From assembly GCA_001643675.2 (NCBI GenBank), contig LSRY02000016.1, forward strand, positions 930,001-994,000: 64,000 bases of DNA, given 5' to 3'. The position numbers and the translations under genes were made by a program. Source of the stretch: Monocercomonoides exilis (taxonomy: Eukaryota > Preaxostyla > Oxymonadida > Polymastigidae). The notes under the pieces were generated by a model that was not told where the DNA came from, ran no database searches, and was given only the letters and a program-made list of their open reading frames with translations. Every line of letters starts with the position of its first letter. Position 1 is the stretch's first letter. Below, piece by piece: positions 30,449-39,700 of this stretch.

Positions 30449-33400
30449 ATGGAAAACGAATGCAAAAACGCATCTGAACTCAAGAATATGACAAAAAAGA
30501 GTAAAAATGAAAAGGAGGTGACTGGTTGTGGAAGCGGAGAATCGGGGAAATCGGAGGCAAAGAAGCGGCCGAAGAACTACGAGGAGCGGAGCAACTTCCT
30601 GGCGAACTTTGTGTTCCTGTTCTTCTTCCGGTATGTGTTCCGGAGGCAGCCGATCATGGATGAGGATGTGTGCGAGATTGCGGAGGCGAACTCGACAGAG
30701 GTGAACTGCCCGAAGGTGAAGCAGAAGTGGGAGGCGCGATATCAGGCATATGTGGCGGAGCTGGCGGCATACAGCGCAGAGAAGGAGGAGTGTGAGCGGG
30801 AGGGGAGAGTGCTGCGGAGGAAGGCGCCAGCACGCCCGTCAGTGGTGTGGATGCTTGTGTCGCTGGGTGGGTGGCGTGTGTGGGTGTCGCAGGTGCTGAT
30901 GGCGCTGAGTGCCGGGCCGAAGCTTCTGGGTCCGTTCCTGCTGCGGTGGCTGCTGGAGGCGTTGGCAGTGAAGGAGGCGAACGATGCGGCGGGGCTGAAG
31001 ACGCCGTTCCCGGGGTGGGTGGTGGCAGGGCTGATTGTGACGCCGCTACTCACAGGGTTGTGCGAGTCGAACGGGTTCCGGTTCATCATCAACACGGCGG
31101 GACAGATCCGGACAGGGATCAGCGGGATGATCTACGACAAGACGCTGCACCTGAATATCGCGGCTCAGACGAAGATGGATGTGGGGAAGCTGGTGGCGCT
31201 GATTTCGACAGACACACAGAACGTGACGGAGTCGCTGATGGATGTGCTTGGTGTAGTGCAGTATCCGGTGCTGCTGGTAGGGACACTTGTGCTGCTGGTC
31301 ATGGAGATCAGGTACTACACAGCAATCGCAGTGGTGCTGGTGGTATTGATCTTCCCGGTACAGGGGGTTATCGCAGGGCAGATGTTTAAGAGGTACAGTC
31401 TGTATCTGGAGGCAAACGAGGAGCGGCTGAAGGCTACGAACGAGATGGTGCAAGGGATGCGCGTGGTGAAGCTGAGTGGGCTGGAGTCCGTGTTTCTGGA
31501 GCGGATTGGAAAGGCACGGCAGATGCAGCTGGGGCACTCGGCGCACTTTGTGTTTGCGCTGCAGATGATGTACTCGTCGATGTCGGCGTTTTCGATGCTT
31601 CTGCAGACGATTGTGCTGGTGGCATATCTGAAGGGGGAGGGGATCGCGGAGGCAGAAGTGGTGCACCACTTCTACCAGATTGGGAGCATCCTGGGGCTGT
31701 TCACGTATGCGGCGACGTCGCTGCCGATGGTTATGCAGTCGGGGACGCAGCTGGTAGCGTCGGCGCATCGGATTGCGGAGTTTTTGCTGATTGAGGAAAG
31801 GGAGGAGTATGTGGAGGAGATTACAGAAAGAGACGAAGAAGAGGAGAATGATACAAAGGAACATGCAGTGATCATCAGGAATGGGATGTTCAAGTGGCTG
31901 GACCCTCCAGCAATTCCGCTAATGAACGAAGAGAAGGAACAGATGGAGGAGAAGCGGGTGAAGGCACAGAGAGAGAAAGCAGAGGTGAAGAAGAGGGAGA
32001 AGAAGGGGAAAGAGATGGAAAAGAAAGAGAAAGAAGAAAAGTCTTCGTTATCTTCTGACTCGAGCGAAGGAACAGGCAAGATAGAGGGAGACGAGAATAA
32101 GAAGAGTGGAAGAGAGGGGAAGGGCTGTTCGAATGTGGTGCTGAGGGACATAAACCTGAAAGTGAGGAAAGGGGAGCTTGTGTTTGTGGTTGGGGCGGTA
32201 GGAAGCGGGAAGTCCTCGCTTCTGGCAGCGATGAGCGGGGACATTGCAAAGGCTGATGAGCTGGAGGAAGATGGGAAAGAGAAAGATGAAAAGGGGAGAA
32301 AAAAGAAGACAGAAGTGAAGGTGAGAGGGAGGGTGGTGGCGTTTTCGCAGACGCCGTGGATCTTCAACGGGACATGCAAGGAGAATATCGTATTTGAGGG
32401 AGCGATGGACGAAGAAAAGTACAGGGAGTGTGTGTCGGCGTGCTGCCTGGAGGCAGACTTTGGAGTGCTGGGGGCAGGAGACGAGACGGCGATAGGGGAG
32501 CGGGGAATCAACCTGAGCGGAGGACAGAAGGCGCGGCTGCAGCTGGCGCGGTGTGTGTACAGCGGGGCGGAGGTGGTGCTGTTGGACGATCCTTTGTCAG
32601 CGGTGGATGCACATGTGGGGAAGCGGCTGTTTGAGGAGTGCATTGTGGGGCTGCTGAAGGAGCGGCGCGGAGCTACCGTGGTTCTGGCGACGAACCAGGT
32701 GCAGTATGCTGACCAGGCAGACACGGTGGTTGTGATGGAAGGAGGAAGGATTGTGGCACAGGGGACGAAGAAGGTGCTGGAGGAGAAGGGGATTGACCTG
32801 ATGCGGCTGACGAGGAAGTGGAGGAAGGACGGGAAAGAGAAAGAGAAAGAGAAAGAGAAAGAGAAAGAGAAAGAGAAAGAGAAAGAGAAAGAGAAAGAGA
32901 AAGAGAAAGAGAAAGAGAAAGAGAAAGAGAAAGAGAAAGAGAAAGAGAAAGAGAAAGAGAAAGAGGAGAAAAAGGAAACCGAGAAAAATGAGAAAAAGGA
33001 AGATGAAGTGATGGAAGTGATGGAGTCGATCACAGAGAAAGAGGCGGAGATTCATTCAATAGAAAAGTCAACAGATAAGGCAGTTGAGATTCATTCACCT
33101 TCATCTTCATCTTCTCCAATGGTTTCACCAACGCACACAGAGGAGCAACTGGCATCAGGCACAAGCACACCAGCAAGTGTGGCAGAGATTGAGGCGAAAG
33201 CAGAGAAAAAGGCGGCGATGCAGATGATAACGGAGGAGGAGCAGATGGTGTCGAGTGTGTCATGGAGGATCTATGTGGACTATCTGGGGAAGCTGGGGAG
33301 TCCAGTGGCGGTGGGGTGCTATCTGGTGCTGCTGGTGGTGTGCGAGGGGGTGAACACGCTGAATACGTACTGGATGAACGTCGTGAGCACACCGGAGCTG

Positions 33401-35212
33401 CTTGCAGGGTTAGGGTTTGACTGGAAGCTGGGGATGATGGGGGTGGTGGCCGGGGTGTTCCTGGGGCTGGTGGTTGTGCGAGCTTGGGTGTTTACGTTGT
33501 TCACTCGGCGGGCGAACGGGAAGATCCACGACGAGCTGGCAGCGCATGTGGCAGGGTGTCCGCCGGTGTTCTTCGACACGACGCCGGTAGGGCGGATTCT
33601 GAACCGGTTCAGCAGTGACATCACGAAGACAGACACAGACCTACCGACGACGTTCACGTATCTGCTGCAGACGTGGCTGCAGGTGGTGGGGACGTGTGTG
33701 GTGGGGGCGATCGACTGGCCGTACTTCCTGTTGTTTGTGGTGGGGGTGCTGGGGCTGCTGCATGTGATTGTAGTGGTGTACCCGCGGACGTCGCGGAACC
33801 TGACGCGGCTGGAGGGTATCACACGGAGCCCGGTGATAGCGCAATTCACAGAGACTGTGACGGGAGCGGGGCTGAGCACAATCCGTCTGGGGAGGCGGGA
33901 GGGGGTATGGGAGCGGCAGTTCGCACAGAAGGTGGATGAATGGGGGTCAGCGTTTGTGCTGGTGCGGGAGGGGCTGCAGTGGGCGAACTTGATGATCCAG
34001 GGGATTTGCTGTGTGTTCACGGTGGGGGTGACTGTTCTGGGGTGGCACTTTATGCGGGCATCGAGCGTGGGGCTGGCGGTGTCGGCATCGAACAACCTGG
34101 GGTGGCAGGGGACGATGCTGGTGACGATGGGGGTGCTTGTGGAGTCGACAATGACAAACCTGGAGCGAATCCGGTTCTACTCGACGCGGCTGCCGCAGGA
34201 GACGAAGCGAGTGGAGGTGGAACCTGTACCGAGCTGGCCGAGCGAAGGGGAGGTGTCGTTTGAGGATGTGTCGTTCAGGTACCGGCCGGGGTTGCCGCTG
34301 GTGCTGAAGAACGTGTCGTTTAGGATCAAAGGAGGGGAGAAGATCGGGGTGTGTGGGCGGACAGGGGCAGGAAAGACGAGTCTTGTGCAGGCACTGTTCC
34401 GGCTGGTTGAGCTGGATCCAGAGCTGATGCCGCAGCTGATCGATGTGGAAACCGGGCTACCTGTGGAGAAGCAGAGTCAGTCGTCATCTGCTCCGCACTC
34501 AAGTTGTAGCTCTTGTTATGGTTCGTCATTGGAGCTGATGGAAGAAGGAGGTTACGTTGGAGAGGAAGAGAAGGAGGAGCAGAACAGCGGGCGAATTGTG
34601 ATCGACGGAGTGGACATCTCGAAGGTGGAGCTGGGGCGGCTGAGGAGGTCTATCGCGATCATCCCGCAAGACCCGACGCTGTTTGAGGGGACAGTGCGGA
34701 TGAACTTGGATTTGGGAGGAAAGCGGAGCGATGAGCGGCTGTGGGCAGTGCTGGATCAGGTGGAGATGGGGGACATGGTGCGGGGGATGGAGGGCGGGCT
34801 GGAGGGGCATGTGGCAGAGGGCGGGGCGAACCTGAGCTGCGGGCAGCGGCAGCTGCTGTGCCTGGTGCGGGCGATCGTGAACGAGTGCAAGATAGTGGTG
34901 ATGGATGAGGCAACTGCGAATGTGGATGCAGAGACAGACAGCAAGATCCAGCAGACAATCCGGACATCGTTTGCAGGGCAGACGGCGATCATCATTGCGC
35001 ATCGGCTGAACACGATTGTGGGGTGCGACCGGATCCTGGTGATGGACAAGGGGGAGGCAAAGGAGCTGGACACGCCGCAGGCGCTGATAAAAGACCCGAA
35101 GTCGCTGTTCTCGCAGTTGCTAGCACACTCGGGGCTGGGCAGCAAAGGGACGAGTTGTGCGATTGAGTGTGAGGCAGGCAATTTGGAGGAGAAAAAGGAA
35201 CATGAAGATTAG
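30449..35212 (+). CDS. ABCC (MRP)-type full ABC transporter, intact copy
   Basis: 1,587 residues from ATG 30449 (stop TAG), arranged TMD1-NBD1-TMD2-NBD2 as in multidrug-resistance-protein exporters that use ATP to move organic anions or conjugates across membranes. NBD1 has Walker A GAVGSGKSS (about residue 580), signature LSGGQ (690) and Walker B VVLLDDPLSAVD (710); the usual switch His is Asn (ATNQ). NBD2 has Walker A GRTGAGKTS (1304), signature LSCGQ (1461), Walker B VVMDEATANVD (1481) and switch His IIIAHRLNT (1516). This is the ABCC pattern of one degenerate and one competent site. Oddities: an (EK)n linker after NBD1, and an insertion of about 55 residues rich in Ser and Glu after the NBD2 Walker A. 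Codons end mostly in G or C, unlike the AT-rich neighbours. A short upstream exon at 30307 is possible. Substrate and membrane are unknown. Confidence 0.92.
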   Translation: MENECKNASELKNMTKKSKNEKEVTGCGSGESGKSEAKKRPKNYEERSNFLANFVFLFFFRYVFRRQPIMDEDVCEIAEANSTEVNCPKVKQKWEARYQAYVAELAAYSAEKEECEREGRVLRRKAPARPSVVWMLVSLGGWRVWVSQVLMALSAGPKLLGPFLLRWLLEALAVKEANDAAGLKTPFPGWVVAGLIVTPLLTGLCESNGFRFIINTAGQIRTGISGMIYDKTLHLNIAAQTKMDVGKLVALISTDTQNVTESLMDVLGVVQYPVLLVGTLVLLVMEIRYYTAIAVVLVVLIFPVQGVIAGQMFKRYSLYLEANEERLKATNEMVQGMRVVKLSGLESVFLERIGKARQMQLGHSAHFVFALQMMYSSMSAFSMLLQTIVLVAYLKGEGIAEAEVVHHFYQIGSILGLFTYAATSLPMVMQSGTQLVASAHRIAEFLLIEEREEYVEEITERDEEEENDTKEHAVIIRNGMFKWLDPPAIPLMNEEKEQMEEKRVKAQREKAEVKKREKKGKEMEKKEKEEKSSLSSDSSEGTGKIEGDENKKSGREGKGCSNVVLRDINLKVRKGELVFVVGAVGSGKSSLLAAMSGDIAKADELEEDGKEKDEKGRKKKTEVKVRGRVVAFSQTPWIFNGTCKENIVFEGAMDEEKYRECVSACCLEADFGVLGAGDETAIGERGINLSGGQKARLQLARCVYSGAEVVLLDDPLSAVDAHVGKRLFEECIVGLLKERRGATVVLATNQVQYADQADTVVVMEGGRIVAQGTKKVLEEKGIDLMRLTRKWRKDGKEKEKEKEKEKEKEKEKEKEKEKEKEKEKEKEKEKEKEKEKEKEEKKETEKNEKKEDEVMEVMESITEKEAEIHSIEKSTDKAVEIHSPSSSSSPMVSPTHTEEQLASGTSTPASVAEIEAKAEKKAAMQMITEEEQMVSSVSWRIYVDYLGKLGSPVAVGCYLVLLVVCEGVNTLNTYWMNVVSTPELLAGLGFDWKLGMMGVVAGVFLGLVVVRAWVFTLFTRRANGKIHDELAAHVAGCPPVFFDTTPVGRILNRFSSDITKTDTDLPTTFTYLLQTWLQVVGTCVVGAIDWPYFLLFVVGVLGLLHVIVVVYPRTSRNLTRLEGITRSPVIAQFTETVTGAGLSTIRLGRREGVWERQFAQKVDEWGSAFVLVREGLQWANLMIQGICCVFTVGVTVLGWHFMRASSVGLAVSASNNLGWQGTMLVTMGVLVESTMTNLERIRFYSTRLPQETKRVEVEPVPSWPSEGEVSFEDVSFRYRPGLPLVLKNVSFRIKGGEKIGVCGRTGAGKTSLVQALFRLVELDPELMPQLIDVETGLPVEKQSQSSSAPHSSCSSCYGSSLELMEEGGYVGEEEKEEQNSGRIVIDGVDISKVELGRLRRSIAIIPQDPTLFEGTVRMNLDLGGKRSDERLWAVLDQVEMGDMVRGMEGGLEGHVAEGGANLSCGQRQLLCLVRAIVNECKIVVMDEATANVDAETDSKIQQTIRTSFAGQTAIIIAHRLNTIVGCDRILVMDKGEAKELDTPQALIKDPKSLFSQLLAHSGLGSKGTSCAIECEAGNLEEKKEHED
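32837..32962 (+). repeat. (GAGAAA)n hexanucleotide tract in the ABC linker, left arm
   Basis: About 21 tandem GAGAAA units code for alternating Glu-Lys in the linker between NBD1 and TMD2. The mirror tract in the right arm (about 39526-39645) is one unit shorter, seen from the change in paired-coordinate sum from 72488 to 72482. Confidence 0.9.
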
Positions 35213-36183
35213 AGGGAATAAAACAGAAAATGGGGTAAGAGAGATGCTTTGTTTGGAAGGTAAAGGCAGAAAGTGTGTTGGAAAGAGAAGCATTGAAGAG
35301 GGATAATGAGAATGGAAGCTGACAGAGTGGAACAGAGAAAGGGGAGGCAGAGGCAGCGAGTGACTGTTCTGAGATTTGCGAACTGTCAAATATAAGTCAT
35401 TGATTTCGATTTATTATATTTTCTTTGCTGTCAGTTTCTATTTATATGTTTATATTAATATATATATACATACATTATTAAGACTTTTTGGTTTGGTTTT
35501 TTTGCTTTTGCTTTTGCTTTTGATTGGTTGCGTTGCGAAACTTTATTTTTCTATTTATTTATTATTTTTATGAATACGTAGCAGCAACTGTTGTGCCTCA
35601 TTTCCTTGGTCACTTGTCTTCATTGGAGAAGAACGGGTGATGCAAGACTGTGATATATAGTGAGTGCAAAACTCGATCCTGCTAAATACTTCTAATTTTG
35701 AAAAAATAATAGGGTGGATTTTTTATCCGGACATTTTTTTTTATCCGGACAAAAAATTTAAAATTTAAATATCTCAACAAATATTCAATATTAATTTCCA
35801 GCAATTTGCACAGTTGTATGTTAGCATATATGACATCGATTCATATACAAAATTTTCATAGCAGTGTTGTATTTTTTTGAAATAAATAATTTTTATTTTT
35901 GAAAATCCGACTTTTGATGAATTTTTCTATTGAAATAAAATGATTCAATTTATCCTATATGCATAAAACTTATTTTTTCCATGATATTAACAATTCTGGT
36001 TATTTTTAATTTTCCACAATTTGCTCTTTCTAACGGAATGAAAATCTATCATTTTTGAAAAATCATTGTCAATGGGACAACTTAAAAAATATTTTTCATT
36101 AAATGCAGGAGCATCTAACTAAAACCAACACTTGCATTATTTAATATAATAGTTATAAAAAATTACCACTACATTATATTTAA
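35213..36183. other. AT-rich non-coding DNA between the left ABC gene and the palindrome centre
   Basis: No gene was seen. It contains four TTTTGC-type repeats near 35496-35522, a short TA run near 35455, and two copies of ATCCGGACA (35725-35733 and 35743-35751). The same content recurs in mirror image at 36305-37275. Confidence 0.6.
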
Positions 36184-36776
36184 TAATTATTCAGTAGGGA
36201 TTTCATAAATGTTATCTGTTTTGACAAATAATGATATTTTTTTATATTCAACTTCATTGAAATTCAAATAATATTTATTTTTTGGAATCATCACTGAATC
36301 ATTTTTAAATATAATGTAGTGGTAATTTTTTATAACTATTATATTAAATAATGCAAGTGTTGGTTTTAGTTAGATGCTCCTGCATTTAATGAAAAATATT
36401 TTTTAAGTTGTCCCATTGACAATGATTTTTCAAAAATGATAGATTTTCATTCCGTTAGAAAGAGCAAATTGTGGAAAATTAAAAATAACCAGAATTGTTA
36501 ATATCATGGAAAAAATAAGTTTTATGCATATAGGATAAATTGAATCATTTTATTTCAATAGAAAAATTCATCAAAAGTCGGATTTTCAAAAATAAAAATT
36601 ATTTATTTCAAAAAAATACAACACTGCTATGAAAATTTTGTATATGAATCGATGTCATATATGCTAACATACAACTGTGCAAATTGCTGGAAATTAATAT
36701 TGAATATTTGTTGAGATATTTAAATTTTAAATTTTTTGTCCGGATAAAAAAAAATGTCCGGATAAAAAATCCACCC
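35712..36776. mobile_element. Possible long-terminal-inverted-repeat element at the palindrome centre
   Basis: GGGTGGATTTTTTATCCGGA begins at 35712 next to a TA, and its mirror ends at 36776 next to a TA. A foldback or Tc1/mariner-like element of about 1.07 kb with arms of about 470 bp and a 121-bp loop would look like this. Because the whole region is already palindromic, the ends cannot be proven from this locus; another copy in the genome is needed. Confidence 0.25.
36184..36304. other. Non-palindromic spacer (loop) of the inverted duplication
   Basis: These 121 bp have no mirror match; the flanking 15-20 bp are only partly similar. AT-rich, no coding content. A unique spacer argues against a simple zero-loop read artefact but does not exclude one. 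Confidence 0.8.
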
Positions 36777-39700
36777 TATTATTTTTTCAAAATTAGAAGT
36801 ATTTAGCAGGATCGAGTTTTGCACTCACTATATATCACAGTCTTGCATCACCCGTTCTTCTCCAATGAAGACAAGTGACCAAGGAAATGAGGCACAACAG
36901 TTGCTGCTACGTATTCATAAAAATAATAAATAAATAGAAAAATAAAGTTTCGCAACGCAACCAATCAAAAGCAAAAGCAAAAGCAAAAAAACCAAACCAA
37001 AAAGTCTTAATAATGTATGTATATATATATTAATATAAACATATAAATAGAAACTGACAGCAAAGAAAATATAATAAATCGAAATCAATGACTTATATTT
37101 GACAGTTCGCAAATCTCAGAACAGTCACTCGCTGCCTCTGCCTCCCCTTTCTCTGTTCCACTCTGTCAGCTTCCATTCTCATTATCCCTCTTCAATGCTT
37201 CTCTTTCCAACACACTTTCTGCCTTTACCTTCCAAACAAAGCATCTCTCTTACCCCATTTTCTGTTTTATTCCCTCTAATCTTCATGTTCCTTTTTCTCC
37301 TCCAAATTGCCTGCCTCACACTCAATCGCACAACTCGTCCCTTTGCTGCCCAGCCCCGAGTGTGCTAGCAACTGCGAGAACAGCGACTTCGGGTCTTTTA
37401 TCAGCGCCTGCGGCGTGTCCAGCTCCTTTGCCTCCCCCTTGTCCATCACCAGGATCCGGTCGCACCCCACAATCGTGTTCAGCCGATGCGCAATGATGAT
37501 CGCCGTCTGCCCTGCAAACGATGTCCGGATTGTCTGCTGGATCTTGCTGTCTGTCTCTGCATCCACATTCGCAGTTGCCTCATCCATCACCACTATCTTG
37601 CACTCGTTCACGATCGCCCGCACCAGGCACAGCAGCTGCCGCTGCCCGCAGCTCAGGTTCGCCCCGCCCTCTGCCACATGCCCCTCCAGCCCGCCCTCCA
37701 TCCCCCGCACCATGTCCCCCATCTCCACCTGATCCAGCACTGCCCACAGCCGCTCATCGCTCCGCTTTCCTCCCAAATCCAAGTTCATCCGCACTGTCCC
37801 CTCAAACAGCGTCGGGTCTTGCGGGATGATCGCGATAGACCTCCTCAGCCGCCCCAGCTCCACCTTCGAGATGTCCACTCCGTCGATCACAATTCGCCCG
37901 CTGTTCTGCTCCTCCTTCTCTTCCTCTCCAACGTAACCTCCTTCTTCCATCAGCTCCAATGACGAACCATAACAAGAGCTACAACTTGAGTGCGGAGCAG
38001 ATGACGACTGACTCTGCTTCTCCACAGGTAGCCCGGTTTCCACATCGATCAGCTGCGGCATCAGCTCTGGATCCAGCTCAACCAGCCGGAACAGTGCCTG
38101 CACAAGACTCGTCTTTCCTGCCCCTGTCCGCCCACACACCCCGATCTTCTCCCCTCCTTTGATCCTAAACGACACGTTCTTCAGCACCAGCGGCAACCCC
38201 GGCCGGTACCTGAACGACACATCCTCAAACGACACCTCCCCTTCGCTCGGCCAGCTCGGTACAGGTTCCACCTCCACTCGCTTCGTCTCCTGCGGCAGCC
38301 GCGTCGAGTAGAACCGGATTCGCTCCAGGTTTGTCATTGTCGACTCCACAAGCACCCCCATCGTCACCAGCATCGTCCCCTGCCACCCCAGGTTGTTCGA
38401 TGCCGACACCGCCAGCCCCACGCTCGATGCCCGCATAAAGTGCCACCCCAGAACAGTCACCCCCACCGTGAACACACAGCAAATCCCCTGGATCATCAAG
38501 TTCGCCCACTGCAGCCCCTCCCGCACCAGCACAAACGCTGACCCCCATTCATCCACCTTCTGTGCGAACTGCCGCTCCCATACCCCCTCCCGCCTCCCCA
38601 GACGGATTGTGCTCAGCCCCGCTCCCGTCACAGTCTCTGTGAATTGCGCTATCACCGGGCTCCGTGTGATACCCTCCAGCCGCGTCAGGTTCCGCGACGT
38701 CCGCGGGTACACCACTACAATCACATGCAGCAGCCCCAGCACCCCCACCACAAACAACAGGAAGTACGGCCAGTCGATCGCCCCCACCACACACGTCCCC
38801 ACCACCTGCAGCCACGTCTGCAGCAGATACGTGAACGTCGTCGGTAGGTCTGTGTCTGTCTTCGTGATGTCACTGCTGAACCGGTTCAGAATCCGCCCTA
38901 CCGGCGTCGTGTCGAAGAACACCGGCGGACACCCTGCCACATGCGCTGCCAGCTCGTCGTGGATCTTCCCGTTCGCCCGCCGAGTGAACAACGTAAACAC
39001 CCAAGCTCGCACAACCACCAGCCCCAGGAACACCCCGGCCACCACCCCCATCATCCCCAGCTTCCAGTCAAACCCTAACCCTGCAAGCAGCTCCGGTGTG
39101 CTCACGACGTTCATCCAGTACGTATTCAGCGTGTTCACCCCCTCGCACACCACCAGCAGCACCAGATAGCACCCCACCGCCACTGGACTCCCCAGCTTCC
39201 CCAGATAGTCCACATAGATCCTCCATGACACACTCGACACCATCTGCTCCTCCTCCGTTATCATCTGCATCGCCGCCTTTTTCTCTGCTTTCGCCTCAAT
39301 CTCTGCCACACTTGCTGGTGTGCTTGTGCCTGATGCCAGTTGCTCCTCTGTGTGCGTTGGTGAAACCATTGGAGAAGATGAAGATGAAGGTGAATGAATC
39401 TCAACTGCCTTATCTGTTGACTTTTCTATTGAATGAATCTCCGCCTCTTTCTCTGTGATCGACTCCATCACTTCCATCACTTCATCTTCCTTTTTCTCAT
39501 TTTTCTCGGTTTCCTTTTTCTCCTCTTTCTCTTTCTCTTTCTCTTTCTCTTTCTCTTTCTCTTTCTCTTTCTCTTTCTCTTTCTCTTTCTCTTTCTCTTT
39601 CTCTTTCTCTTTCTCTTTCTCTTTCTCTTTCTCTTTCTCTTTCTCTTTCCCGTCCTTCCTCCACTTCCTCGTCAGCCGCATCAGGTCAATCCCCTTCTCC

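Larger units (their letters stand above)
29865..36183 (+). repeat. Left arm of a 6.3-kb inverted duplication
   Basis: Bases 29865-36183 reappear reverse-complemented at 36305-42616. Paired coordinates sum to 72488 near the centre, to 72482 beyond the hexanucleotide tract and to 72481 beyond a 1-bp indel, so the arms differ by two indels plus a few substitutions near the ends (for example ATTTTCAATG against ATTTTAAATG at the outer end). The arm holds one complete ABC transporter gene with its flanks. Confidence 0.95.

Noticed and set aside
32830-32963. CRISPR-like array
   Set aside because: A pure hexanucleotide repeat with no spacers, inside a coding frame.
31672-33033. 453-codon minus-strand frame rich in Phe-Ser repeats (and its mirror at 39455-40810)
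   Set aside because: Antisense of the ABC gene and its (GAGAAA)n tract; the ABC motifs are on the other strand.
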